Below, one piece after another: positions 53,522 through 62,500 of a stretch of DNA of 64,000 bases (its first letter is position 1; every line of letters begins with the position of its first letter). A program made the translations under genes and the position numbers. Source of the DNA: Gracilimonas sp965227785 (lineage in GTDB: Bacteria; Bacteroidota; Rhodothermia; Balneolales; Balneolaceae). The DNA lies in contig NZ_OZ245785.1 in the NCBI RefSeq assembly GCF_965227785.1, forward strand, positions 3,162,001 through 3,226,000, in the 5' to 3' direction. Below the pieces are notes generated by a model that saw nothing but the letters and a program-made list of their open reading frames with translations, had not been told where the DNA came from and did not search any database.

Positions 53522-53806
53522 ATGGCACAACCACTTTCAGAACAGGAAATTCGCGAAGCTCTGAATTCCTTAGAAGGGTGGGAGTTTGGCGATGATGTAA
53601 TAAAGAAAGAATTTTCATTTAAAGACTTCAGCGAAGCACTTGGCTTTATCGTCCGTGTAGGCGTAGAAGCTGAAAAACAGGTACACCACCCACAATTATT
53701 TAATGTGTATAACACAGTAAATATAAGTTTGAATACACATGATGCGGGTGATAAGGTCACACAGAAAGATGTGGATCTTGCCAAAGCAATTGAAAGCGTT
53801 TTATAA
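53522..53806 (+). CDS. phhB: Pterin-4a-carbinolamine dehydratase, inside the nuo operon
   Basis: Dehydrates 4a-hydroxytetrahydrobiopterin, recycling the pterin cofactor of aromatic amino acid hydroxylases; cytosolic; members also act as moonlighting cofactors. The 94-residue protein fits the active-site pattern: EKQVHHP followed by a Tyr, a later His and Asp (HHPQLFNVYNTVNISLNTH). The ATG at 53522 lies one base after the nuoM stop; a frame extension into nuoM is possible but has no family support. It sits between nuoM and nuoN, 9 bp before nuoN, so it must be cotranscribed with complex I genes. No hydroxylase gene is in the window. Confidence 0.9.
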   Translation: MAQPLSEQEIREALNSLEGWEFGDDVIKKEFSFKDFSEALGFIVRVGVEAEKQVHHPQLFNVYNTVNISLNTHDAGDKVTQKDVDLAKAIESVL

Positions 53807-53815
53807 AATTAGCGA

Positions 53816-55282
53816 ATGGATTATTTAGGCGACATACAAGCTTTTCTACCCGGTGTAATTACTGCTGTAGCCGGTTTAGTAGTAATCGTGGTTGAATCAC
53901 TCAAGAAAGACAGTCCTTTTAATTTCTGGATAACAGCACTTTCACTGATTGCTGCACTTATTGTAAGTGTACAATCTTTGGGTACTAACCTGGATACGGC
54001 TTTTTCCGGGATGCTGGTATATGGCGGACCGGTAGCATTCGGAAACATGGTAATCCTGACCGGTGCTGTATTCTGTGTTTTTATCAGTGAAGACTATCTG
54101 AAGGGTATAGGCCATTACTACGGCGAAATTTATGCGCTGATGTTATTTGCCACATCTGGCATGCTCGCTCTTGCCGGTTCTAATGACCTGATCACCCTTT
54201 TTGTAGGTTTGGAAACCATGTCTATCTGTTTATATGTGATGGCAGGTTTAATCAAAGACGAAAAAGCCGGTGCTGAATCAGCCCTGAAGTATTTCTTGCT
54301 GGGTGCGTTCTCTACAGGATTCCTTCTATACGGAATGGCTCTCCTTTATGGCGCAACAGGAACTACAAATATCCCTGAAATTGGCGCTGCTGCAAGTACC
54401 GATTTATTATTTCTTGCCGGAACCGGTCTTCTTTTAGTAGGATTTTTATTCAAAGTATCAGCGGTACCATTTCATATGTGGACACCGGATGTGTACCAGG
54501 GAACACCGACTACTTTAACCGCTTACATGGCCACTGCATCAAAAGCCGGAACATTTGTCGCATTAATTCTGGTGCTTTCCAGAGCCTTGCCGGTTATGGA
54601 AGGGTTGGATTGGCAGTCAGTGCTAAGCTTCATAGCAATTGTAACTATGATCTTCGGTAACATCATTGCCCTTGTACAGGATAATGTAAAGCGTATGCTT
54701 GCTTATTCGAGTGTGGCACACGCCGGGTATGCCTTAGTTGGTTTAGCTGCCGGTACTTTTGAAGGATACAGCGCAGTCCTTTTCTACCTGTTTGCATACA
54801 CCTTGATGAATGTAGGTGCATTTGGAGTGATTGCATACTACGAACGCAACAAAGGTCTTGATTTCACCCAGGTTCAGAATCTGGCCGGACTTGGTTATAA
54901 AGAACCCATGATGGGCGTATCCCTTTCCGTTTTTCTATTCTCACTTGCAGGTATTCCGCCACTGGTTGGCTTCGTAGGTAAATATTACGTATTTGCCGCA
55001 GCAATTAATGCTGAAATGGTTGGTCTTGCCATTATAGGTGTATTGGCAAGTGCAGCCAGTGTATATTATTACCTTCGTGTTATGGTATACCTGTACTTCC
55101 GTGAAGAACATCAGCCAATTGAACTATTCAAGCCTACGCTGCTCTACAAAGGAACCATCGCAATTCTTGCTATCCTTACCCTTTATTATGGAATAGAGCC
55201 ATTGCTCCCAACCGGTGGCTTGATGGATCTGCTGAATACTTTTGGCGGTTATTCTACTACTGCAATTTCAGCGGCTCCCTGA
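53816..55282 (+). CDS. nuoN: NADH-quinone oxidoreductase subunit N
   Basis: Proton-pumping subunit of complex I closest to the quinone module; 488 residues, ~14 helices. Seen: LFVGLETMSICLYVMAGL near 125 (TM5 Glu), VPFHMWTPDVYQGTPTTLTAYMATASKAGTFVALI near 218-250 with the conserved Lys, and SVAHAGYALVGL. It is the last gene of the unit. An A+T-rich hairpin follows at 55302-55319. Confidence 0.95.
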   Translation: MDYLGDIQAFLPGVITAVAGLVVIVVESLKKDSPFNFWITALSLIAALIVSVQSLGTNLDTAFSGMLVYGGPVAFGNMVILTGAVFCVFISEDYLKGIGHYYGEIYALMLFATSGMLALAGSNDLITLFVGLETMSICLYVMAGLIKDEKAGAESALKYFLLGAFSTGFLLYGMALLYGATGTTNIPEIGAAASTDLLFLAGTGLLLVGFLFKVSAVPFHMWTPDVYQGTPTTLTAYMATASKAGTFVALILVLSRALPVMEGLDWQSVLSFIAIVTMIFGNIIALVQDNVKRMLAYSSVAHAGYALVGLAAGTFEGYSAVLFYLFAYTLMNVGAFGVIAYYERNKGLDFTQVQNLAGLGYKEPMMGVSLSVFLFSLAGIPPLVGFVGKYYVFAAAINAEMVGLAIIGVLASAASVYYYLRVMVYLYFREEHQPIELFKPTLLYKGTIAILAILTLYYGIEPLLPTGGLMDLLNTFGGYSTTAISAAP

Positions 55283-55301
55283 TAATTACACTAAGTTTAC
55301 G

Positions 55302-55319
55302 ATAACTATATTTAGTTAT
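55302..55319. other. A+T-rich hairpin behind nuoN
   Basis: ATAACTA (55302-55308) and TAGTTAT (55313-55319) form a 7 bp stem with loop TATT. No T-run follows, so it is a weak terminator at best. It lies 20 bp after the nuoN stop. Confidence 0.35.
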
Positions 55320-55400
55320 TAAAGCTGATGCAGTACAAGAGTATATTCTCTTCATCTCTGAGATATTAATCAGTGTATTCGAGCTAATGATTTGAAGTAA

Positions 55401-55433
55401 TTTGTATGTAATACAAAAATGTAATACATTTTG
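55401..55433 (+). promoter_or_regulatory. Toxin-antitoxin promoter with repeated operator-like motif
   Basis: TTTG (55401-55404), a 20 bp spacer and TACATTTT (55425-55432, one mismatch to TAnnTTTG). The direct repeat TGTAATACA occurs at 55407-55415 and 55420-55428, covering the spacer and the start of the -7 box. The first copy with its left flank is also an inverted repeat (TGTAT-GTA-ATACA). This is the expected layout for an autorepressed antitoxin operon. Confidence 0.6.
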
Positions 55434-55455
55434 TAAAACAAATAATGATGATGTC

Positions 55456-55704
55456 ATGAGATCAGTACGTTTACCTGAAGATTTAGAGAAAGAGCTGGAG
55501 ATGTTAGCAGATCAAAAGAAAGTATCCCGTTCTAACATTATAAAAGAGGCCTTGGTGGAGTATATGGCAAAAGAGAAAGAATACAACAAACCGTATGAAG
55601 CTGGTGCATCCTATTTTGGCAAGCATGGGAGCGGACAATCTGATCGATCCGTTACCTACAAATCCCGAATAAAAGATAAGATTCGTGATAAGCACACTGA
55701 TTGA
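55456..55704 (+). CDS. Ribbon-helix-helix (CopG-type) antitoxin
   Basis: An 82-residue protein with an N-terminal RHH fold: MRSVRLPEDLEKELEMLADQKKVSRSNIIKEALVEYM, with the beta strand SVRLP and the SRSNIIKEAL helix. The C-terminal ~40 residues are basic and probably wrap the toxin. The ATG at 55456 is chosen because it begins the RHH strand. The next gene overlaps it by 20 bp and encodes a PIN domain protein, so the pair is a type II toxin-antitoxin system. It is probably autoregulatory. Confidence 0.88.
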   Translation: MRSVRLPEDLEKELEMLADQKKVSRSNIIKEALVEYMAKEKEYNKPYEAGASYFGKHGSGQSDRSVTYKSRIKDKIRDKHTD

Positions 55705-56098
55705 TGCAGGCCCAATAATAGCTCTGTTTGATAATAGCGATCAGCATCATGCTCGTGTGCTGGAATTCATGAAAGGATTCCGTGGGAGGCTGATTTCCAC
55801 CTGGCCGGTTTTAACTGAAGTGTCCTACATGCTCGATTTCAACAAAGAAACACAGTTGGATTTTCTGAGTTGGGTATCTGAAGGTGGGATTGAGGTGGTG
55901 AATTTGGAACAGTGGCAGATCATCAAAGTCAGGGAAGTGATGGAGAGATACGCTGACTTGCCAGCTGATTTTGCTGATGCATCACTGATTGTTACTGCTG
56001 AAGCACGTGATCTCGAATCAATAATTACGCTGGACAGTGATTTTGGAGTCTATAAGTTGAGTAACGGCAAACACCTTTCAAACCTGTTGGTCAAGTAA
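55685..56098 (+). CDS. PIN-domain toxin (VapC-like ribonuclease)
   Basis: A 137-residue PIN-domain protein. All acidic positions are present: Asp7 (IDAGPIIALFD), Glu45 (VLTEVSYML), Asp98 (ADFADASLI), and Asp117/Asp119 (ITLDSDF). VapC-type toxins cut RNA, often tRNA or rRNA; the target cannot be predicted. GTG start, overlapping the antitoxin by 20 bp. The gene lies between nuoN and the rpsF operon and is followed by the rpsF promoter. Confidence 0.9.
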   Translation: MISTLIDAGPIIALFDNSDQHHARVLEFMKGFRGRLISTWPVLTEVSYMLDFNKETQLDFLSWVSEGGIEVVNLEQWQIIKVREVMERYADLPADFADASLIVTAEARDLESIITLDSDFGVYKLSNGKHLSNLLVK

Positions 56099-56118
56099 AA
56101 TAAAACCTTTTTGAGAGG

Positions 56119-56150
56119 TTGGAATAGACATCAAAAAAAGCGTATCTTTA
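56119..56150 (+). promoter_or_regulatory. rpsF-rpsR-rplI promoter and leader
   Basis: TTG (56119-56121), a 21 bp spacer and TATCTTTA (56143-56150), one mismatch to TAnnTTTG. The ~70 nt leader contains a small hairpin (GGCA-AAG-TGCC). An S6:S18-type autoregulatory leader is possible but I cannot confirm its conserved elements. Confidence 0.55.
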
Positions 56151-56226
56151 CAGTCTTCTGTTGTTCGGCAAAGTGCCAGAGCGACTGCTTTCACCTTAGG
56201 AAGCAACCAAAGAAAAACATATCAAA

Positions 56227-56613
56227 ATGAGCAAAAACTATTACGAGTTTACCTATATCATAAATCCTGTTCTCGAAGAGGATAAGTTCAAAGAAACCGT
56301 CGATAAAGTTACCGATCTGATCGAAAAGAATGGCGGAGAAATTGATGAAGTTGATGAGTGGGGCTTACGTCAGTTCGCATACAACATCGATAAAAAAGGC
56401 AGTGGTTATTATGTGAATATGTATTTCACAGCACCCGCTGAAGCTATTGCCAGCGTTGAGCGTCAATTAAGAATCGATGATGACATTCTTCGATACCTGA
56501 CGCTGAAGTATGACGCCAAAATGTTACGTCATCGTGAACTTCAAAAGAAAAATGAAGTGCCTGATATCTTCGCAATTGAAGATGAAGACGAATCGGAAGA
56601 AGACGACGATTAA
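56227..56613 (+). CDS. rpsF: Ribosomal protein bS6
   Basis: Small-subunit protein that forms a heterodimer with bS18. 128 residues: YYEFTYIINPVLEEDKFKETV near 4-24 and WGLRQFAYNIDKKGSGYYVNMYF near 46-68 are the family signature. An acidic tail (DEDESEEDDD) is added. It is the first gene of the conserved S6-S18-L9 operon. Confidence 0.96.
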   Translation: MSKNYYEFTYIINPVLEEDKFKETVDKVTDLIEKNGGEIDEVDEWGLRQFAYNIDKKGSGYYVNMYFTAPAEAIASVERQLRIDDDILRYLTLKYDAKMLRHRELQKKNEVPDIFAIEDEDESEEDDD

Positions 56614-56646
56614 TTAAAGAGAACCCACACTTAAAGATTTTGAATT

Positions 56647-56898
56647 ATGATTAAGAATCCATCACATCCAAAGAAAGGTCAACGTAAGGTAAAGCAGTGC
56701 AAATTTACACGTGCCGGAGTTGAGTATATTGATTATAAAGACGTAGATACCCTTCAGCGTTTTACTAACGATCAGGGTAAAATTCTCCCTCGTCGTGTTA
56801 CCGGTACCAGTGCAAAGCACCAGCGACAGTTAACAACGGCCGTGAAAAGAGCTCGTTTTTTAGCTCTTATGCCATACGTAGCTGAAAACCTTAGATAA
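56647..56898 (+). CDS. rpsR: Ribosomal protein bS18
   Basis: 83 residues; bS18 signature YIDYKDVDTLQRFTNDQGKILPRRVTGTSAKHQRQLTTAVKRARFLALMPY near 28-78. The N-terminus contains one cysteine (KQCKF), as in the zinc-binding variants that have several, so a metal site is not supported. Second gene of the operon. Confidence 0.97.
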   Translation: MIKNPSHPKKGQRKVKQCKFTRAGVEYIDYKDVDTLQRFTNDQGKILPRRVTGTSAKHQRQLTTAVKRARFLALMPYVAENLR

Positions 56899-56918
56899 AA
56901 TTTTAAGTTGACAGAATT

Positions 56919-57365
56919 ATGAAAATCATACTTAGAGAAGACGTAGAAAAATTAGGACAGTCCGGTGAAGTTGTTGATGTAAAAGACGGCTACGGACGCA
57001 ACTACCTGATTCCACAAGGTAAAGCCGTTATGGCAACCAAAGGAGCTATTCAGGAACTTGAAAGACTGAAGAAAGAAGCAGCTCGTCAGGCTGAGTTTAC
57101 CGTGAAGGAAGCTAAAGAACTGGCTAAACAGCTGGAAGTAACTTCACTGACTATACCGGTAACAACCGGCGAAGAAGACAAAATTCACGGAACTGTAACC
57201 AACGCTGATATTGCTGCGGCTTTGGAAGAGCGTGAAATTCTTGTTGACAAGAAAGACATTTCGCTGGATCAGGACGTGAAAGCACTTGGCGAATACACAG
57301 CCACCGTAAACCTTGTTGGAGATCTTAATCCACAGGTGAAGTTCTGGGTTGTTAAAGACGAGTGA
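56919..57365 (+). CDS. rplI: Ribosomal protein bL9
   Basis: 148 residues with two domains: the N-terminal RNA-binding part (MKIILREDVEKLGQSGEVVDVKDGYGRNYLIPQGKA) and a C-terminal domain joined by a long helix. It is the last gene of the S6-S18-L9 operon. An imperfect hairpin without T-run (CTGACTCA/TGAGTTAG) lies behind it. Confidence 0.97.
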   Translation: MKIILREDVEKLGQSGEVVDVKDGYGRNYLIPQGKAVMATKGAIQELERLKKEAARQAEFTVKEAKELAKQLEVTSLTIPVTTGEEDKIHGTVTNADIAAALEEREILVDKKDISLDQDVKALGEYTATVNLVGDLNPQVKFWVVKDE

Positions 57366-57551
57366 TAACTTACTGACTCAATTTCGATACTAATTTCGGA
57401 TACACTGAGTTAGCATTCGTAAGATAAGCGGTTGTGCAGTCATCCAAGAACAAACGCATTTATTACAAGGAAACGTAGTGATGCCGGAAATGATTGAACG
57501 TACAAATTGCAAATACAAACCGTGACGGCTAACTCAAAGAAATTAGGTTTA

Positions 57552-59459
57552 ATGAAATCATCTCAAACACTATTAATGGGGATCATCATTTTGATGTTAT
57601 CCCCATTTTTTATTCACGCCCAAATCCCTGATCCGGTTAAATTCAGCGTGTCGGAAGCACCGGAAGAAGTGTTGGCAGGCGAAGTATTTGAAATTAAAAT
57701 TGATGCCTCCATCGAAGGAGACTGGCACCTCTATTCTATTCTTAATGACAAAGACGCCGGACCTTTTCCCACCGAGTTTTCGGCGAAGTCGACCAATTTT
57801 GTAATTACCGGTGATGTAGTAGAGTCTGAAGCGGACATTGAGTTCGATCCCAACTTCGAAGCCGAATTAGGTTGGCACAGCAGTTTTGCAAGCTTTACGG
57901 TACCTGTTGCTATTAAAACCAACGAAACGGGTTCACAAAATCTGGACATCGAAGTTTTTTATCAGGTATGTGACGACCGGGTTTGCCTTCCGCCTAAATC
58001 AAAATCAATTATTGCGGGAGTAACGGTAACGGGGATTTCAGAAAGTCCTGTTGAGGAAGCTGTATATAAAGAAGATTCAGGTTCATCCGGGAGCGAATTT
58101 ACAGAGTCCTCGTTGGGTGGAGACGGGATTTTCTCCTTTATCTGGGTGGCTATTCTGGCCGGGTTTGCTGCTTTGCTTACTCCATGTGTGTTTCCAATGA
58201 TCCCTCTGACCGTATCTTATTTCTCTAAACAAGAAGGATCGGGCAAGGGAGTTGGTGGTGCTGTTTTATTCGGAATTGCTATCGTTGTTACGTTCACAAT
58301 TCTTGGTGTTTTGCTCGCGGCTATTTTCGGCGTATCCGGGGCACAGAATTTTGCTTCCAATCCCTGGGTAAACCTGTTTATTGCTTTTGTATTGGTGGCT
58401 TTTGCCTTCAGCTTGCTGGGTATGTACGAGCTCCGGCTACCTCACCAGTTAACAAACTGGTTGAACCGTCAGAGTAATGAAAGTTCCGGAATTGCCGGTA
58501 TTTTATTTATGGCGCTTACCATCAGTGCGGTTTCATTTTCATGCACGGCTCCTTTTGTAGGCGGTGTATTTGCTGCCACCACGGGGGGCGAGTGGTTTTA
58601 TCCTATTATTGGCATGATTGGTTTTTCAGCTGCCTTTGCCAGTCCTTTTGTCATTCTGGCGATTTTCCCGAAATGGATGGAATCGCTACCGAAGAGTGGT
58701 TCCTGGATGAATATCGTGAAGGTACTGCTTGGTTTTATAGAACTCGCAGCCGCTTTCAAATTCCTCTCAAATGTGGATTTGGTTTGGGAATGGGGAGTCG
58801 TTTCTCGTCCATTAACCATAGCCGCCTGGATAGCTATTTTCTTGTTAACCGGTTTATATCTGTTGGGAACGTATTCATTAAAGCATGAACAGAAGCCGGA
58901 ACGTATTTCAACTGGCAGAATGCTACTATCTATTCCTTTTCTGCTATTCAGTTTCTATTTAATTCCGGGTCTGCTTGGTTCTTCACTGGGCATATGGGAT
59001 GCTTTCCTTCCTCCAAAACAGGCAACGGATGTCAGCTTGGTGGCATCAATCGGAACTACACCCGGTTCGGGAGCCACCACAAGTGCTGATGAGGGATGGT
59101 CTAAAGATTATGAAGCTTCCCGTGAGGTTGCCAAAGAAGCCGGAAAACCTATTTTCATCGATTTCACCGGTTATACCTGTACCAACTGCAGGGCCATGGA
59201 ATCAAATATATTTCCACTGGATGAGGTTGTTGAACGTTTCGAACAGATGGAGCTGGTTAAACTGTATACGGATGGAGGTCCGGACGGGCCCGAAAACCAG
59301 ATGTTCCAGTTTGAGCTCACCGGAAATGTTGCACTTCCTACTTATGCCATTGTGGATCCGGAATCGGGGCGTGTAATTACCCAAAGTTTGGGTTACAGCA
59401 AAAAAGATGAATTCGTGGCTTTTCTGGATCGAGGACTCCAGACATTTAATAATCGCTGA
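57552..59459 (+). CDS. dsbD: Thiol:disulfide interchange protein DsbD
   Basis: Carries reducing power from cytoplasmic thioredoxin to periplasmic partners (isomerases, cytochrome c maturation). Domains in ~635 residues: signal peptide; N-terminal alpha domain with the redox pair in CDDRVCLP; eight-helix core with TPCVFPMIPLTVSYFSK and SCTAPFVGG; C-terminal thioredoxin domain with the active site CTNC (GYTCTNCRAME). The ATG at 57552 is chosen over a TTG at 57507 because it places the signal peptide at the N-terminus. Full length, all cysteines present. Confidence 0.93.
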   Translation: MKSSQTLLMGIIILMLSPFFIHAQIPDPVKFSVSEAPEEVLAGEVFEIKIDASIEGDWHLYSILNDKDAGPFPTEFSAKSTNFVITGDVVESEADIEFDPNFEAELGWHSSFASFTVPVAIKTNETGSQNLDIEVFYQVCDDRVCLPPKSKSIIAGVTVTGISESPVEEAVYKEDSGSSGSEFTESSLGGDGIFSFIWVAILAGFAALLTPCVFPMIPLTVSYFSKQEGSGKGVGGAVLFGIAIVVTFTILGVLLAAIFGVSGAQNFASNPWVNLFIAFVLVAFAFSLLGMYELRLPHQLTNWLNRQSNESSGIAGILFMALTISAVSFSCTAPFVGGVFAATTGGEWFYPIIGMIGFSAAFASPFVILAIFPKWMESLPKSGSWMNIVKVLLGFIELAAAFKFLSNVDLVWEWGVVSRPLTIAAWIAIFLLTGLYLLGTYSLKHEQKPERISTGRMLLSIPFLLFSFYLIPGLLGSSLGIWDAFLPPKQATDVSLVASIGTTPGSGATTSADEGWSKDYEASREVAKEAGKPIFIDFTGYTCTNCRAMESNIFPLDEVVERFEQMELVKLYTDGGPDGPENQMFQFELTGNVALPTYAIVDPESGRVITQSLGYSKKDEFVAFLDRGLQTFNNR

Positions 59460-59508
59460 TTGTTGACCCTTTCCGCTGAAAGCTTTAGCCTTAATCACAC
59501 CAAAATAA

Positions 59509-59514
59509 ATGTAG
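59509..59514 (+). other. In-frame ATG immediately followed by TAG, before the barrel gene
   Basis: ATG at 59509 and TAG at 59512 are in the frame of the large gene that follows. The frame is then open and encodes a signal-peptide-like stretch (HYLACTLLLCFASLGSVQA). No other ATG or GTG precedes the signal. This could be a nonsense mutation or sequence error of the start, or the gene may use a TTG/CTG start. Confidence 0.75.
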
Positions 59515-59571
59515 ATTCCCCTGGCTGCCCCTGCGACCCAAACATTCGTTCATTATCTGGCCTGCACACTG

Positions 59572-62500
59572 TTGTTGTGCTTCGCAAGTTTGGGTTCTGT
59601 TCAAGCGCAAACTCCTGTCGATAAGCAAAAAATACTGCAATCCTTTGATCCGGACTCTGCTTACTTTTTAGGAGAATGGGTGATTGCATCAAGTATCAAT
59701 ATTACTGCTGATGGAATAGAACTTCCCACCGACAGGTGGACTTTCGATGAACAATCGGGATTGCTTTCTTTCAGGGGGAATGAATTTTCCGGTTATAGTC
59801 AGGTAGTAGTCCACTATCAGGAAAATCCATTTTCTATTTCCAGAACCTATCAACCCAGAAAGCTGATAGAACTGGATAGTACTTTATTTGCCGACCCGGA
59901 TTCTCTGGATCAGGAAATTGCAAGCCGGCAACCACAAACCGCTTTAACCGAATCCAATCTAAGGCAATCAGGGAGTTTAAGTCGGGGTATTATCGTAGGC
60001 TCCAATCAGGATTTTGCACTTGAGAGCGGATTGAATTTTGAACTCAGCGGAGCTCTGACTGAAAATATAAACATCAACGCCTCCTTAACCGATCAAAGCA
60101 TTCCCATTCAGCCCGATGGTACCACACAAAACCTGCGGGAATTTGATAAGGTGTTCATTCAGGTGGAAGCTCCGAACACGACAGTAGAAATGGGTGATGT
60201 AGATATCAGTCTTGAACAAAGCACATTTGCCCGTCTAAACAGAAGGCTGCAGGGAGCTACAGGGTATGTTAATTCGGACTATGGTGATTATACGGGTGCA
60301 GCCTCGGTGGTAAGAGGTACTTACAAATCCATAAGTTTTTCGGGGCAAGATGGGGTTCAGGGGCCATACCGTCTTACCGGGCGTAACGATCAGGAGTTTG
60401 TAATTATCCTGGCCGGCACTGAACGGGTTTACGTGAACGGGCAACAGGTGCAACGGGGAGCAGAGCATGAATATGTAATCGACTACGGGTTAGGGGAAGT
60501 CACGTTCACCAATAATCTGCTTATTAAAGATGAAACCCGGATTGTGATTGAGTATGAATACGTTGATCAGGATTTCAATCGCACTATGGTGGCTGCGGAA
60601 GGCGGCGGGAGTTTTTTAGATGGAAGGATGAACATCGGGGCATCATTCATTCGTCAGGCAGACGGTGATGACCTGCTGTCCCAACAATCACTAAGCCAAA
60701 GTGATATCGAATTACTACAGGATGTTGGGGATGACCTGGATAAGGCCATAGTAAGCGGAGCCCGGATAGCTACAGAAGAAGAGCGGGATCGATTCGTTAT
60801 GTATGCAGAAGTGGATACTGTTTTGGAAGGGCAAAGCTATACAATCTACCAGAATCAGCCCGGCTCTGAAGAGGCAATTTACAGGGTGCAATTTACAAAA
60901 GTAGGGGAAGGAGAGGGGAGCTATCGCAGGGTAAGCAGCCAGGTAAATGGATTGTTGTATGAATGGGTAGGCCCCGGGCTTGGCAGTTATGAACCTTTTC
61001 GCCAGCTTCCGGCTCCCCAAAAACAACAAATGGCGGCTATTTATGGAAGCTTTAATATTAGTGAACGTGTTGAACTATTCGGGGAGTGGGCGGCCAGTGA
61101 TTTTGATGCCAACCGTTTCTCCTCCATTGATGACGCCGATAACACAGACATGGCCTATGAATCCGGTTTGAGGGTTACGGAAGCAAATTCAGCTATTGGC
61201 AAAATTAATGCTTCCGTGAGCCGAAGGTATTCCGGAAGGAGATTTCAGTTTTTTGAGCGTACCCGCGATGTGGAGTTTGATCGAAAATGGAATATTACAC
61301 GAACCGGGGAAAGTAAGGAAGTGATCAATCAGGCGAGTTTGAGCGTGAGTCCAACCCCACAAACAACAGTGGGAGGTGAATTGGGAATGGTGGAAAGGGG
61401 CCGGTTTTCCGGGATTCGTCAGGCTTCTTCTATCTCAAGTTCGGAAGAAGGAATTATGGATTTGAACTACCGGCAGGATTGGGTGCAGAGCGAAGATGAA
61501 GTTTTGAATCAGAACGGGAACTGGTTTAGACAAAATGGGTCTGTCAGTAAAGGATTTGATCTCGGCTCAACCATTATTACTCCTTATATATCCTTTGAAC
61601 AAGAGAATAGGAAGCAGCGCAATACTCAAACAGACTCTCTCAACCAATTATCGCAGAACTTCTATGATGTGGGGCCCGGAGTGCAGGTGATGTTTTCGGA
61701 TCTGGAACTGGATGCATCTGTAGCGTATCGGGAAGAGGAGGGGGTGCTCAACAACCGGCTACAAGATGAAGCAACCGCCATTGAACAGCGGTACCGGCTA
61801 AGCTATCAGCCCGGCAGTAATTTTGGAACTACCAATGAAGTGCGCCTGAGGGATAAACAGTTCACCGAAGCTTTTGAAGCAGAAGGAGGGATAAACCGGC
61901 AGGGTTTGCTTATTAAATCCGTCACAAACTATTCGACCACTAATCAGTTGTTGGACGGAGAATTTTTCTACGAGACTAACACCCAACGCCGGGCTTTATT
62001 ACAAGAAACCTATATTGAAGTAGGCCCCGAAATTGGTCAATATGTGTGGGATGATTTGAACGGAGACGGAACCCAACAGGTGGATGAGTTCTTTCTGGAA
62101 GTGAGTCCTAATGAAGGAACCTTCATACGGCAGTTTCTGCCTTCTGACGAATTGTTGCCGGTTATAGATCTGAATGTACGATTGTTGAATACCATCCGGC
62201 CGTTTACTTTTCTGGATGATGAAAACTGGCTTGAGGCTGTCAGTCTCCGATCAAGAATCGATGTTACCGAAAATTCCACAACCCGTGATTTGGCTGATGT
62301 TTACCTGCTGAATATTGACTCGTTCCGAAATGACTCCAACACTGTGCAGGGCAGGTTGCACTGGGAAAAAGAATTAAACTTTTTGAATGGGGTGGATAGG
62401 GCTGACCTGAGCTTGGGATATACTCAGAACCGAAGCCTGAATCAGAGAAGCACTGAGTCTATTGAAAACTACACCGACTTGACTTACCTAAATACAGCGT

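Noticed and set aside
55407..55428. Start of a CRISPR-like repeat array
   Set aside because: Only two 9 bp units with a 4 bp gap occur, within a promoter; no cas genes and no further repeats.
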